A DNA stretch of 64,000 bases from Apostichopus japonicus (Eukaryota; Echinodermata; Holothuroidea; Aspidochirotida; Stichopodidae). A model generated the notes under the pieces. It saw only the letters and a list, made by a program, of their open reading frames with translations. It did no database searches and had not been told where the DNA came from. The translations under genes were made by a program, and so were the position numbers. This document shows, one piece after another, positions 23,600-35,334 of this stretch (positions are counted from its first letter, which is position 1; the number at the start of each line of letters is the position of its first letter). The stretch spans positions 24,489,398 through 24,553,397 of the forward strand of contig NC_092577.1 of NCBI RefSeq assembly GCF_037975245.1. Reading direction: 5' to 3'.

Positions 23600-24041
23600 G
23601 TTGGCCTGAACAAGATATCACAAAGGCAACAAAAACACAGCTGGTTTCAGCACTTATCTTTCCAATAGCCACTGATGGATGTGAAACCTGGACATTTGAA
23701 ATGTGGTCTTGGCGTAGGATGCTCCGCATATCCTGGATCATGAAGAGAACTAATGATAGTGTTCTGCAGGAGGTCCAGCCCAAAAAATCTCTTTTGTGCA
23801 TCATCCAGAGCCAAATGTTACGCTACGAAGGAGACTGTATTGAGAAAGTCATCATGCAAGGTCGAGCTGAAGGGAACAGAAAACCTGGTAGACCCAGGAC
23901 CAGATGGTTTGACGAAATAAAGTCTGAGGTCGGATCGAGTTCTTTTCAAGATCTTTATTCTCTTGCCAAGGATCGTCAAAAATGGCGTGCCATTGTTGAC
24001 GTCACGAGCTGTCAGTCATGAAGGGATCGAACCAACCAACC
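23600..24041 (+). mobile_element. 5'-truncated LINE tail (RT C-terminus)
   Basis: A short LINE fragment inserted in the gene above. It encodes the common LINE ORF2 C-terminal segment: DGCETWTFE, MWSWRRMLRISWIMKRTN, GRAEGNRKPGRPRTRW and DRQKWRAIV. It ends with a short AACCAACCAACC tail. The 4-base ATTG is present on both edges (23596-23599 and 24042-24045), which is suggestive but too short to be decisive. Gene coding resumes directly after. Confidence 0.78.
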
Positions 24042-24530
24042 ATTGATAATTTGCCCAGAAAGTACAATTCTTCTCTGGACACTGTTGATCATTTAGTAGT
24101 TTGCCATGCAATTGATGTAAAAAAATATGGCTGTGGTCCTTTTCTGAAGCCATTTTTTTTATGAAATTGCCCAACTAGAAAGTGATTCTGGTTTGAACTG
24201 TAATTGTCCCAAGGTCCTACCACAATACATGGTACTCCTGTTTCTGTTGTTGGTGACACATTGGCTTTACATGGCATGTTTGGTTCGTTAAGCCCATCTG
24301 CTGACAAGACCAGTTTAATTTGAGACAGATTGAAACCCATGATTCACATGTGCAACAAGTACGACGTACGCACAATGGCAATTCTACCACTGGTGTAAAA
24401 ACAGCATGCATATTAAATAAGTTAAGATTCTTCCATACTACTACCAACTACAACTTTGACATAATGCACGATTTATTGGAAGGAATCTGTCCATATGAGG
24501 TGAAATTGCTGTTGCACTATTGTATCTGTG
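24042..24530 (+). pseudogene. Middle part of the C2H2/'MHDLLEG' family gene
   Basis: Coding resumes with NLPRKYNSSLDTVDHLV and AIDVKKYGCGPFLKP, then a HGTPVSVVGDTLALHGMFGS segment and the hallmark ACILNKLRFFHTT...FDIMHDLLEGICPYEVKLLL (24395-24520). Several frame changes lie between about 24120 and 24400. Coding is cut at 24530 by LINE B and continues at 29229. Confidence 0.62.
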
Positions 24531-24694
24531 CTTTTTACGTGACCCGCCATGCAGGATACAAAACGTCACGGCCAAACGGCACTACCGAACCATCCCATTC
24601 TGACAAACGAAACTCAGGTCCAGCGAGCCAAAAAAACATACGCCCGCCGACCTGCAGAGACAAAACGCCCAACCCCCCCCCCCCACTCAAACAT

Positions 24695-27600
24695 TCAAAA
24701 ACCTACAAAAGGACGACCCGCACGCAGCGAAACGAAAAACCCCTCCCCAGCACACCAGCGTCCAAAAAAGGCAGCCTCAGATAAACGGCGAAAATCGCCT
24801 TCAATTTTAAGGCGAATGTCACACTTCACCGCCTCCAGGACTGCCTGCCAACTGGCAAATTTCCCCCTAAAAACCACATCACATCTATTCCGCCAAACAT
24901 GTTTTTTTACAATAGAGCGAACAAAAATGATGCGGTGCAACACAGCTACCGAACAAACTGGAGGGTCTACCCCATATAAAATAAAGCCCTGCCCTACCGA
25001 CCATGAACGGTCTCCCGTAACACGGTCGGTCCAGGTCTGGAACCACTCCCATAAGTTTACTACAAAGCAACAATGCCAAAAAAACATGAGCAGTACTCTC
25101 TAAGCTGTCACAGCCGGTCCTAGGGCACAGTCCATCACCCAATCGCCAATGATATTTTTTTAGGTTGGTCACCAAGGCACCGTGTGCAACTCTCCATGCG
25201 AGATCACGGTGCCTGCAACCATTCAGCCTTGAATGCACCGAACGCCATACTTCGGCAGAATGACGTCCCTGGACAAAAGTTATCCCGCAACGAACTGTGA
25301 ACGAGGGCCGGCTGTGACAGGTCAACAGGGGGCAACTCAATCAGAGCGGAGCAGATGACACGCACCACCCTGTTTGGAGTACTACTATGCGGTTCTCTGT
25401 TGCTAAACAGCGCCGGAACCCATCGACGCAGGTGCAAACCGCCCCAAAAACGTACAAAATATGAACAAGGCAACCCTTGGTCAGTTACCGCTACAAACAA
25501 CTGCTTAAATAACAAAAAGGTCAATTTACTTCCCAGATGAACCACCTCTAACCCACTCTTCTCCAGTTTTTGGTACATTACCGCCCTTTTGACAAGCTCT
25601 GTACCACCCGACCAAATAAATGAAAATATCGCTCTCTCCAACCGCACCAGGACGCGACGCGGAATTGGATACACCGCGCCCGGGTACCACAAGATGGGCG
25701 AAACAAAACGATTAATTACGGTGACTTTCCCTAGGATCGAAAGCCAGCGGGTGCCAAAGGCTTCGAGCCTGCGCTCAAATACCTCAGCCCTCTCGTTCCA
25801 GGTGACGTCACAAGGTGCATCGCAGCCGAACCATATACCATTAATGTTGATATTCTGATCCGACCACGATGCACCGAACGGTAAGTCTCTGTATCTCCAG
25901 CTACCAAGGCGAAGGCCCTTTGTCTTTTCCGGATTCAACTTCGCCCCGGTAGCTCTCTCAAAGATAGATAAATCCTGCGAGAGGGCACGAAAGGAGCCCA
26001 GACTCGAAACAACACATGTCACGTAATCTGCATATTGAACGCACTTCACTTTGGCACCCCCTGGCACAACGAATGGAACAAGTTTGGAGTCCCTTTCCAA
26101 AAGACGAGAGAGGGACTCGCTAAACAAAACATAAAGTAATGGAGACAGAGGGCACCCCTGGCGTACCCCCCTCTCTACGTTAAAAACCTCCGAACAAAAC
26201 CCATTTACGATAACGGAACTGAAGCTTTCTTCATAGAAAACAGAAATCCATTTACGAAAAACCGGGTGCAACTGAAACGTCTCCAATACATTCATTAAAA
26301 AACCGCGATCCACCATGTCAAAAGCCTTCTGCTGGTCCAGAGACACCAATGCACATGGCAGATCACGCTCAATAACAAAGTCGATCAAGTCGCGCATCAA
26401 CCACAAGTTCTGCTGGATGCAATGACCCTTCACTGCACAAGTCTGGAGATCACCAACAAGATGCGGCATAGCCAGTGCAAGGCGATTGCACAAAGCCTTA
26501 GCCAGCAACTTGTTGTCCACATTTAACAAGGTGATCGGACGCTTGTTATGGGGATCCAAGGGGTCCCCAGACTTTGGCAGCAAAGTAATCATGCCCAGAC
26601 GTTGACTTTGGTTTAAAAGTCCGTTTTGGAAGGCGTCTTCGAAGACGGCTCTGATGTCGGGTCCTATTATTGCCCAGAAGGTTCGGTAGAACTCCCTCGG
26701 AAGCCCGTCCGAACCCGGGGACTTGCCATTCTTCATCTTCGAAAGCGCCTTCCAAAGCTCAACAGTGGTTATTCCGCCCCCCCCCCCAAAATATCATTGA
26801 CATCGTGGGGAACGGTTTTGAGATTCCCTCAATAAATCAGACTGTGCCGACAAGTCAACATTGCCACGCGTAAACAAACTCGAATAATACTCTTTATATA
26901 CGCGGACAATGCCGTGAGGGTCACTGACCACGCTCCCATCGGTAGCGCGCACAGACGGGACGCGTCTGTCACCCGCCGATGAGCTAACGGACTGGTAAAA
27001 CCTCAGTGAAGGGCGCTCCTCGGCTTCCACCGCTTCGACACGGGCCCTGACGCGGGCACCGTGGTACTTTTCATCGAGATAAGTCTGCAAAGCGATGACT
27101 GCCGAAGGGTCGCCAAACTTGACCTCCGCGCACAGCTTCGAGAATTTTTCTCTTCGACGCCGTGCGCGGGTCACGCAATACTGAATTGCGTAGCGTTTGA
27201 TGCGCAACTTGACATCATCCCACCACTGGGATGTAGAAGCAAAGGCCGGCTTTAATGTTTGCCATCCTTTGTACCTGGTCTCGAAACCCTTGCGGAACTC
27301 TGCCTCGCCAAGAATCCGACAGTTAAGCTTCCATAGGCCCCGCCCGATCGGGAAAATGGAAGGCAAAACAAAACGTGCTACCACAGTGTCATGGTCAGAG
27401 AGCGGACAGCTGAGCGTCTCGCAACCCGAAAATTTAAAACTTACGGGCGCATACACTCGGTCTATTCTGGAGGCATCTTCTCCGTTAGGCCTCACCCACG
27501 TATACACCGTACTACACGGGTGCATATGCCTCCAGACATCGGCTAAAAGGTGTGCCGAAGTGAATCTGTCCAATTCTGTGATCCCAGCGTCGGGACTAGC

Positions 27601-28077
27601 AGACACAGAAGCCCCGAGTCTGTCAAGACCCGAGTCTGGGACACAGTTAAAGTCTCCGACCATGACACATGGAGCACTACCAGGAACAAAGGAAGACAGT
27701 GTGTTAAAAAAATCTCGTCTAGCAGAAGGCCGATTGGGAGCATACACATTGCAAAGGGAGATGTTACCCTGTGGATACTTGAAAAGAATGCAAACCAATC
27801 GGCCCTCGTGATCCGTCTCCACCCTAGTGGCACAACCCGCCTGACGAGGTGACAGGAGGATGACAGTGCCACAGGATGAAGACGAACCAAACCAAGCATG
27901 CAGCCCACCACCCCACTCATAAGCCCATAGAGGGACATCTTCTTCCAAAATACGTGTTTCTTGCAGGCAAACGCAGTCGACTTCAATTTAAATACAATAT
28001 TGGAAAATGCGACTGCGCTTGCGATGATCGCTCATGCCATTGACGTTGAAGGTGGCAACTGAAAATGTATGGGCCAT
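24695..28077 (-). pseudogene. LINE-B ORF2 (endonuclease, RT, zinc-binding C-terminus)
   Basis: Starts at ATG 28077 with ATFNVNGM, the first endonuclease motif. Then CLQET, YAPN, GDFNCVPDSGLDR, TYTW-like YTWVRPNGEDASRIDRVYA and CPLSDHD follow. RT has GKSPGSDGLP, NKRPITLLN, VSLDQQKAFDMVD, RGVRQGCPLSPLLYVLF and VQYADYVTC. The last should be YADD; GAC has become TAC at 26023-26025, removing a catalytic aspartate. The C-terminus has a CPRTGC...H zinc-binding motif (about 25090-25130). Breaks: TAA at about 27988, TGA at 26794-26796 beside a C11 run, and frame changes near 25270 and 25080. RT motifs place it in the L1/Tx1 part of the LINE tree. Confidence 0.9.
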
Positions 28078-28161
28078 GAGAGGGCAATGGGGCAAAACTA
28101 CGCCGACGACGATTCTGTAAGCTTCAAGCGCGCTCTAGACGACGTCGTCGGAGTCGTCACT

Positions 28162-29227
28162 TCAGGCCGACCTTTTCAGTGAGGGTTCCCCCATCTCGTC
28201 GTACCAGCTCGTCCCAGTGGCACGTTTCGGCTCGACGATCACCGAGCCTCCGGAGTCGCTGTCAGACATAGCCTCCGGAGACCCGACAACCGAGTCGTCG
28301 TCAGACAGAGTCTCCGGATCTGGCGATACCGGCGGCGGACTGGGGACGGAACTGGACGGGTTGATGGGGGAAGCTGGTGGAGACCCCGTGTCCGCTTCGC
28401 TGTGTGGTGGAGACGGTGCGGGCACGGGGTTGATGGGGGAAGCTGGTGGAGACTTTCTCGGTGCGGGCACGGGGTTAGGGTCTGCAACTACGGGGGAGGG
28501 TGAAGGAGGTGCGGAGAGTGAATCCTCACCCGGTTCCCCCTCCTTGCGTGGAGCTTCCTCCGGGGCAGTAGGTGCGCCAGAACTTGGCGCCTTTGCTTTA
28601 CCCCCCACTCTTTGTCATAAAGACATAAGAGGAGGGACAAGCGCGAAAGACATGTCCCTCCTTCCCACAGAGTGAGCACACGACTTCGCTTGGGCAAGCA
28701 GAGGTATCATGCCCAAGACGAAGGCAGCGCCCACACTTTTTATTTGGGCAGCCCTTGGCTTCGTGCCCGGTCTCCCCACACCTGAAGTAGGTACGGGGCT
28801 GACCGGGGTATCGCACGTGAGCTTTATGCCCGGCAATAAAAAGGAAGGAGGGAATGCCCTGCTTGAGGTCGATCCGAACCTGTCGGTGCCCGTTCAACAC
28901 CCCAGGGGCCTGTGCGTAGGAGCACATTTTGACAGCCTCAAACCGACCTAAAACAGTTGCGACAAGTTCCTGACGCACCTCTAATCCTACGTGGATGACA
29001 GTTACCCATACGGAACGTTCGTATGGAGTAACTGTCAAACCTTCAACCCCACTCAGCAACGTGACACCCTTCTGCCGGGTCACGTCACTGGTAAAACGTA
29101 GATCATACGTATTACGACCCTGGAGAGCTTGTAAAGCATGAACCTCTCCAGGCACAACAACACCCTTACTCTTTAAAATACTAAAAACTTGCACCGGTGG
29201 AACCGCTTGTTCACCGGTGAAGGTCAA
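28162..29227 (-). pseudogene. LINE-B ORF1 (CCHC knuckles, proline-rich tail)
   Basis: The 5' end is missing: the frame starts at the insertion edge with TFTGEQAVPP. It has an N-terminal domain similar in plan to LINE-A ORF1 (VVPGEVHALQ...YDLRFTSD...SVWVTVIHV), then knuckles YFRCGETGHEAKGC, CGRCLRLGHDTSAC and CSLCGKEGHVFRAC. A frame change near 28605 leads into a proline/serine-rich tail with a repeated PPASPINP unit (28360-28450). In the first knuckle the leading cysteine is replaced (YF.C instead of CW.C). The protein would bind element RNA. Confidence 0.85.
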
Positions 29228-29228
29228 C

Positions 29229-30045
29229 TGTATCTGTGTTCAAGGGGTCATGTCTCTTGATGAATTTAATCACAGGTGGAAGTTTTTCTCTTACCAGTAC
29301 ATTGATAGGAAAATAAGCCATATAAGCTTTCTCGACATGTTCTTACTAATCTTCATGATTACAAACTCCGACAACATGCATGACAAATGTGGTGCTTAAT
29401 TCGAATGCTGTGGCTCCTGATTGGAGACAAAGTACCAGTAGGAAATCCACATTATAAACTGTTGCTTCTACTGTTTAGGTGTATGGATCTCATTTTCTCC
29501 CATTCTGTGTTAAAATCAGAAGTTCTGTATTTAAAACATCTCATAGTTCACCATCATGATCATTTCAAGTACCTGTACCCTAACTACAGACTTATTAATA
29601 AACACACATCACATGATTCACTATCCCACTTGTATTGAGCTCTCTGGTCCTCTTTCTACATTTTCCTGTTTTAAATATGAAGCAAAGAATAACTTGAGCA
29701 AAACTATCGGGCACATGAACCGCAACTTCAGAAACATGTCAAAATCTCTTGCGACTAAACACGAAATACACCATGCAAGTGACTACTCAACAATTACCAA
29801 GAAACAATTTGAGTCCTTAACTGGGGATGTGGTATCTGTGCAAGCATTAGCAGCTCATAGAGTTATCAGTGACTTCGTTGGGATTGATGTTAATGAAGTA
29901 TTCACTGCAAAAACAGTTAAGCTGTTTGGTACTTCATATTGGGCAAATCTGCTTGTTCTTGTAAAATGGGATGTCACTACGAATGAGCCTTGTTTTGCAT
30001 TGATTAAACATATCATTGTGATGGGACAGCAACAAGTATATTTTT
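29229..30045 (+). pseudogene. C-terminal part of the C2H2/'MHDLLEG' family gene
   Basis: Resumes exactly after the LINE-B target duplication with VMSLDEFNHRWKFFSYQY, then LLLLLFRCMDLIFS, EVLYLKHLIVHHHDHFKYL, a MIHYPTCIELSGPL-like segment and, in frame from about 29660, YEAKNNLSKTIGHMNRN, MSKSLATKHEIHH and VKLFGTSYWANLLVLVKW (to 30045). Two frame changes lie before 29640. Coding stops abruptly where the minus-strand LINE copy 3 begins. It has the same conserved end as the fragment at 62250-62564. Confidence 0.62.
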
Positions 30046-31485
30046 CCCGACTTTGGGAGGAGAACAATATTTCCAACCTGCTGTGTTTGGGTCATGTAAT
30101 TCAACTGGAAAGCGGTAACGAACACATCTTTCAAGTCCCCACCGAGAACCTCCCAGAAGGTCCTATAGAACTCTGCAGGGAGGCCATTGGGACGGGGGGG
30201 GGGGGCTTTCCCTCCTTCATCGCTGCTACCTCTGTCCAGAGCTCACCAATGGAGAGATTCGAACCCAAGCTATCGTTTTTACTATGAGGGGGGGGGGCGT
30301 TGTTATACCACATAACAATTCTTCCTGGAGATCCTCGCTAACAGCAGCCATGGAGTACAGGTTCGAAAGAACGACCCAAATACCCCTAGGACTGCCTGCG
30401 GGCTCTCCACGACGACCCCACCAGTATGACGCACTGCCCTTATTCTGCGGTCAACCATAGACTTGGTGTCGTCCCGGCAAACACGAATAGTTGGCTTCTC
30501 GTCCGCCTGAACAAAGTTGATTCTGGCACGCACCCGGACTCCGTGCGTTTCTCGTCGAGAAACACCCGAAGTGCATGCAGATCAGACGATGAAGAACCAT
30601 CCCTTGCTCTATTGCACAGGGAATGGAAATTTAATCTCCGTTGGTGAGCTCTCTCAACACAATACCTGATTGCGACTAACGTATTGAGAAAAGCAGGCTT
30701 GAGGGACTGCCATCCTCTGTACTTCTCGACAATTTGCTCCTTGAAATTTTGCTCTTTGACAATTTCCGTGTTCAGCCGCCAAAGTCCCTTTTCCACATGA
30801 AAGGACTCCGGCAGCTGCAAGCGCAAAACAACTGCGTCATGATCAGACAAAGGACATGGAATAATCGAACACCGAGATCGAGGAAACTTGCGCGGGGCCA
30901 TAAAACCTGTCGAGTCTGGATGAAACTGATCCATCTGGTTTATGCCACGTACAAGCAACCACCTGGGGATTTTGGGACCTCCAAACATCCAGAAGATCTC
31001 GGTGCTTGACAAACATGCCTAGCTCAATCATGCCGGTGGTACAATAGGGGGACTCTTTCCTCGAACGTCTATCTAAAGCAGAGTGCGGGACACAGTTGTA
31101 GCCCCCCCCCTCCCCCCAAGGATACAATTTGCCCTGCCCGGTACGAAGGATGGCAAGACCGTGAACAAATGTTTCCTACATGCTTAAGTGTATGGACACC
31201 TCCCGACCTTCATGGTCTTTCTCCACTTTTCTGACACAATGAAAAAGTTTTGAGGTCACCAAGATTATAGTCCCGCCAGATGCCCCTGATCCAAAGGAGG
31301 CAAAGACCTTCCCCCAACTGCAAGGACCAAAGTTGAACATCACTCTCACAAGATATGTGGGTCTCCTGCAAAAGGACCACATCCACTTGGAGCAACTTGC
31401 AGAACTGTAACATCCGCCGCCTTTTGGGTGTACCCCTCATCCCATTCACATTAAGGGTGACGAGGAATAAGGTGTCTGGTATCAT
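30046..31485 (-). pseudogene. LINE-A copy 3 ORF2 (endonuclease, start of RT)
   Basis: Opens at ATG 31485 with TLNVNGMRGTPKRRR, then VVLLQETHIS, a YNCVPHSALDRR segment, SRLDRFYGPA and CPLSDHDAVVLRL, which are apurinic-type endonuclease motifs. The linker follows (EKYRGWQSLKPAF, RYCVERAHQRR). RT sequence begins after G-runs at 30290 and 30194 and ends with LPKSG near 30050. Frame changes accompany the poly-G/C tracts at 31101, 30290 and 30194. Confidence 0.82.
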
Positions 31486-31532
31486 GACCTGCGATGTTTT
31501 GATAATACGGGTCTTTTCAGGCCCTTCGCGGT

Positions 31533-32725
31533 CTACCCCCTTTTCCTCCGAGCGAGCCGAGTTCTTATCTCCTCGTCAACATTGATCGAGTGGGCCTCCC
31601 TGTCAGGAACAGGAGGTCCACTAGCGACCATCGTGTCCGGTATAGCGGAAGCGACTGCGGGCAGGGTGGAAGGGCCGCTCGAGTCAATGAGATCAGTGGC
31701 TTGTTTCGTCTCGTCAAACCAATCGGAGGCTGTAGTGCAGTCCTCCATTGGCGAGTCAGAATCTGGGCCACTTAATGTACCTTGGGCCGGTTGACTCGGG
31801 GCCCGACTAGTATCACCGATAGCGGGCGTAGCTACCGGTGAACCAGTATAAGCGGCATCCTGCTCCGCATGCCACTCCGCTAGTACCATCTCCGCCGTTT
31901 TGTCCTGCTCTGCCTCAGTGGGTAGGCTGGCAGTCTCGGCAAGTTCGATCAGGGACGAGGTGAGACACGAAAGGGGCAACAAAGCCTCCACCGGGGCGCT
32001 AGTGTCGGACACTGTGGGGCGATGAGAGGAGAATCAGGTGGTACGGTGTCAACGTCCGGGACGGGGACCGCTTGAACCACGCCCATAGCCACTCTCGCGG
32101 CGTATGAGCGGTCTGGGCATAAACGGGCGAGATGGCCCGTTTTCCCACACGAGTTGCATACGATATCCCCTTTACACTCGGTCAGGGTATGCCCAACCTG
32201 TAAACAGTGGCTACACCGCTTGTTCGGGTACAACCTGGCCTCATGCCCTTCCAGCCCACACCTCCAACAAGTGCGATGCTGCCCTGTGCCCATTAGCCCA
32301 CAGGGTAGAGGGGATATCGGACTTGAGTCGGACTCTTATATCGTCTAGTCCCGGTCTTTACACCCTTACATTCAAGGAATTCCGGCTCCTCGTAGCCGGT
32401 CACTTTCCCAAAACGCCCCAGTGTCGGCACAACAACCTGTTCAGACTTGTCCAGAGGGAGATGGAGGACTGTCACCCACACCGAACTGTCAAACGGCGTG
32501 ACCTTCAGTCCCTCGACTCCCTCCAACACCTGGACCCCTCGGACGCGGGCAGCCTCCGAGGTGAACTGTACATCAAAACAATTCATACCGGAGAGGTTTA
32601 CGCTGAAGCGCGACAACTTCTCCAGGGACCTTTAAACCAACAGAACGCAAAAGTGAAAAAAATTGTCCGGGGACGACATTAGCCTCCCGAAAAACTCAAC
32701 AATACGATTTTGCTGTCACGGCGGC
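31533..32725 (-). pseudogene. LINE-A copy 3 ORF1
   Basis: Same plan as the other LINE-A ORF1s. The start codon region is damaged (the ATG present in copies 1 and 4 is missing). The N-terminal domain is at 32690-32300, the knuckles CWRCGLEGHEARLY, CSHCLQVGHTLTEC and CNSCGKTGHLARLC at 32280-32100, and the acidic tail ends near 31533 with DEEIRTRLARRKRG. In the first knuckle the last cysteine is tyrosine. Two frame changes are present. Confidence 0.83.
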
Positions 32726-32906
32726 TAGGGGTGTGGCAAAGCCACGCACCAATACAAAAACCAAAACAACGAAACAAACCCAAAACACACAAACTACACT
32801 GCAACCTAATGAAAGGCCAACGTAAAAAACAAAAAACGCAAAGTCAACGAAAAGTGTCAAGAGCAGCAGCCGAAAACACGTCCGCACTCCACGATAGCCA
32901 ACTGCC

Positions 32907-35089
32907 AAGTTCATAGCTTCTAGTTCATAGTCAAGATCATAGTTTCTGTTCTACTGCTATGTAGCGGCAGAAAAACAGACAGCTACACTCCGGCCTGATG
33001 ACAGTTCAGGCACCAGGTCCAATGCAGGAGGAGGGGGGGGGGGGACTGCCCGGAACTGAGACAGGGATCGTGTTGCTGTAGAGATATTCCAAATGGAAAT
33101 GAAATCCTTAATGTACATTTCAATATCTGTATTTCAAATTATGGATTTATCTAATTCAAATTTGGATATCTGTAATTCAACTCTTCATATCTTTTATTCA
33201 ACTTTGGATATCTGTATTTGTTTTTTTGTTATTTTTGATATCTGGAAATGATTGAAGATATCCGATATGAATTTCTGATATCCGAAACTAAATTATAGAT
33301 TTCTGTATTTATTCAAGAAATGTTAAAATGGCGTGCAATAAAACGCACCGTATTCTTCTATTGCAATATCAACCCGAGAAAGTGAGGAACGCGCCGATAC
33401 CGTGTATAATATGTCTGGCTTGAAGTAATTTTCGACCAATATGTTCTGTAGAAAAAAATATGCCCTACGCGGAGTTATCATCAGTATTACTTGTCAAACA
33501 CCACATGCATTCCTGTAGTCTTATTTGTGTTGGTTAGCCTTTCTGTACAAGTATTCATATGTGGTTTACATGGATACATTTGGAAAAGGTCGCTTTTACT
33601 TGTTTGTAAACAGTAGCGGCGCCACGGTGGGGGATAGGGGCGGGGGAAGGGGCATGGAGATCTGCCCCACATCGATGCTACCCTAGCTCCCAACTACTTT
33701 GCTGATCCTATATAAACAACGGTCGACCTGACCCCCCCCCCCCCGCCCCAAAAGAAATTAGCTGCATGCTTGTAACATAAATTATGGTATATTTTTTTTC
33801 AGCCAGCTTGCGATCATAACATTAAGATCCCTCGCTATAAAGAATATCATTATAACCCCCTCCGCCATACACAAACACATTTCTGTTGCCACTAGTCCAT
33901 TACAATATAGCTACGGCACTCAATCCTCCGATTTTATACAGCCATAGCTATTTTCACTTAATTAATCACACTAATATTGACAATACATTTGCAACCTCCT
34001 AATGTGGCAAAATGCATGAAACTTCCATGATAATTTTGAAAACCAGTAAAATGCTTGTGTCTTTAGGGTTATTTTAATTTTGTTTGAATTGTCTAAAATA
34101 AATCCCATTTCGAAAACAACAATCACAAATTTCTGTGTGCATTGTGAACAACTCCTAGCTAAATCATGTTGTTAGGAAAATACCTAGTCTCCAACAAAAC
34201 AGGAATCAAAAACAACACATTTTACCAAGAAAATGGAATAGAGGGCGTACTTTTTGCGACGTGAAAAACACAAATATCTCTGGATCTAAAGGTGTTACAA
34301 AATCTTCCTTTACACATGTCATTTTCATTAACAGAATTTCAAAGATGGGTAAAAATTCAGGTCATATCAATTGGAGAAAAATATGTATACATTTGTTTAT
34401 TCGCCGACTCTACTCTCATTTAGCATTTGTTCACATTGAGCACTTCTTATTGATTAATATTTTCGCAAGTAAAATTGGACACTGATACAGAAATGTTATA
34501 GACAAAATCTATCACATTTAGGGTTGAGGATCTCACCACAACCCAGTGATGTATTGAATTCGTATAGAATATGCCCGCACGTCATTGGGGTTTAAACTGT
34601 CATTTTTGTCAAATAATATGTGATACGGAAAAACAGATGTACTTGGGGTTCATCCATCATTCTGCACTCTTTCATGTAGTACAGGGGGGCCGCATCACTT
34701 ACATTAAGGGGCACACAATGTGTATTGTTGAATGCCGTCCTGGGGGAGGGGTGTTAGGGGAGAGTTGCGGGCCCCTCCCCTTTCAGTATTTTTGATAAAT
34801 TAAGGGTCCTTAGGTGCAATCTGGTGGTATATTTAGCAACTTCAAGTAATTTTCGGGCTTAATCTGTCCGATATTTATGTTCTTAATTGAGGCAAATACA
34901 TTTTGTGTCCGACTATTTTTTAACACTTCAACCGCATCTGAGGGGGGGGGGGGGCAACTTGGGGGCACGATTTTTTAACGACCCAGTCCATCCCTTGGCG
35001 ACGCCACTGTTGGGTACTTAATGGTAACGGCTTTCTTACTATCATAGAAGGCAACCCCATTCTGACCCCATCTATGAAATACTTTTTAA
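32907..35089. other. Intergenic, no gene seen
   Basis: No gene recognised. Contains the AT-rich minisatellite at 33080-33315, a C13 run at 33732 and a G13 run at 34942. Confidence 0.4.
33080..33315. repeat. AT-rich minisatellite (GATATCTGTAATTCAA-like)
   Basis: A loose tandem of about 20-30 bases built around 'GGATATCTGTATTTCAA'. Clear copies lie near 33125, 33165, 33205, 33235 and 33280. Spacing and sequence vary. Confidence 0.6.
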
Positions 35090-35270
35090 GAAAAAGTCAC
35101 CCAGGAAAGAACCTGGGCACGAAAACCAAACTACCAAACGACTGATCCGCTCTCAGCCCCAGTCCCCTTGCATCGGGACTGTGACTGTGTGATCATCGTC
35201 AGGTGTGTATCACCATTCCCGAAGGGAACAGATACTACACATGATCTTAGCCAAAAGGCCGAGAAGCGAT
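35090..35270 (-). ncRNA. U2 snRNA-headed SINE candidate / U2-derived retropseudogene
   Basis: On the minus strand, starting at 35270, 45 bases (to 35226) match the 5' end of animal U2 snRNA (ATCGCTTCTCGGCCTTTTGG..., including the branch-site-pairing GTGTAGTA) with one mismatch. At base 46 the match stops dead. U2 stem-loop IIa, the Sm site and stems III-IV do not follow. Instead there is an unrelated body that can fold: GTTCCC-TTCG-GGAAT, an AGTCCC...GGGACT-like pair, and GCCCAGGTTCTTTCCTGGGT (about 35100-35120), ending near an A/T-rich stretch. A U2 5' head on a foreign body fits a SINE with an snRNA-derived head. A U2 pseudogene fused to other DNA is the alternative. It is not a working U2 gene. 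Confidence 0.6.
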
Positions 35271-35334
35271 GAAATAGATGCCTATGATATACCGACCATG
35301 AGAGATATTTACATAAAGGTATATTGTCGTTTTA

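Larger units (their letters stand above)
24531..29228 (-). mobile_element. Tx1-like LINE 'B', nearly full length, 10-bp target duplication
   Basis: A 4,698-bp minus-strand LINE with ORF1 (29227-28162) and ORF2 (28077-24695), then a 3' UTR with a C12 run and the end CACGTAAAAAG. The flanks carry the direct repeat TGTATCTGTG at 24521-24530 and 29229-29238. The host gene continues across it, so both ends are certain. It is truncated by only the first codons of ORF1 and the 5' UTR, as usual in target-primed insertion. ORF2 has an in-frame TAA, a TGA, two frame changes and a mutated RT active site, so it is dead. Confidence 0.93.
30046..32906 (-). mobile_element. Tx1-like LINE 'A', copy 3 with ORF1 and endonuclease
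   Basis: A minus-strand copy with an apparently complete 5' end: it starts GGCAGTTGGCTATCGTGGAG at 32906, matching the start of the copy at 49434. ORF1 (about 32725-31533) is followed 48 bases later by ORF2 with endonuclease and the first RT segment. It then stops in the RT domain at 30046, where it meets the MHDLLEG-family gene. It lacks the usual 3' end, so a deletion joined the two. Because it keeps ORF2, it shows what the ORF1-only copies have lost. Confidence 0.85.

Noticed and set aside
28217-28675. Glycine-rich plus-strand frame
   Set aside because: Antisense shadow of the proline-rich tail of LINE-B ORF1.
35226-35270. Functional U2 snRNA gene
   Set aside because: Only the first 45 bases match; stem IIa, Sm site and the 3' stems are missing.
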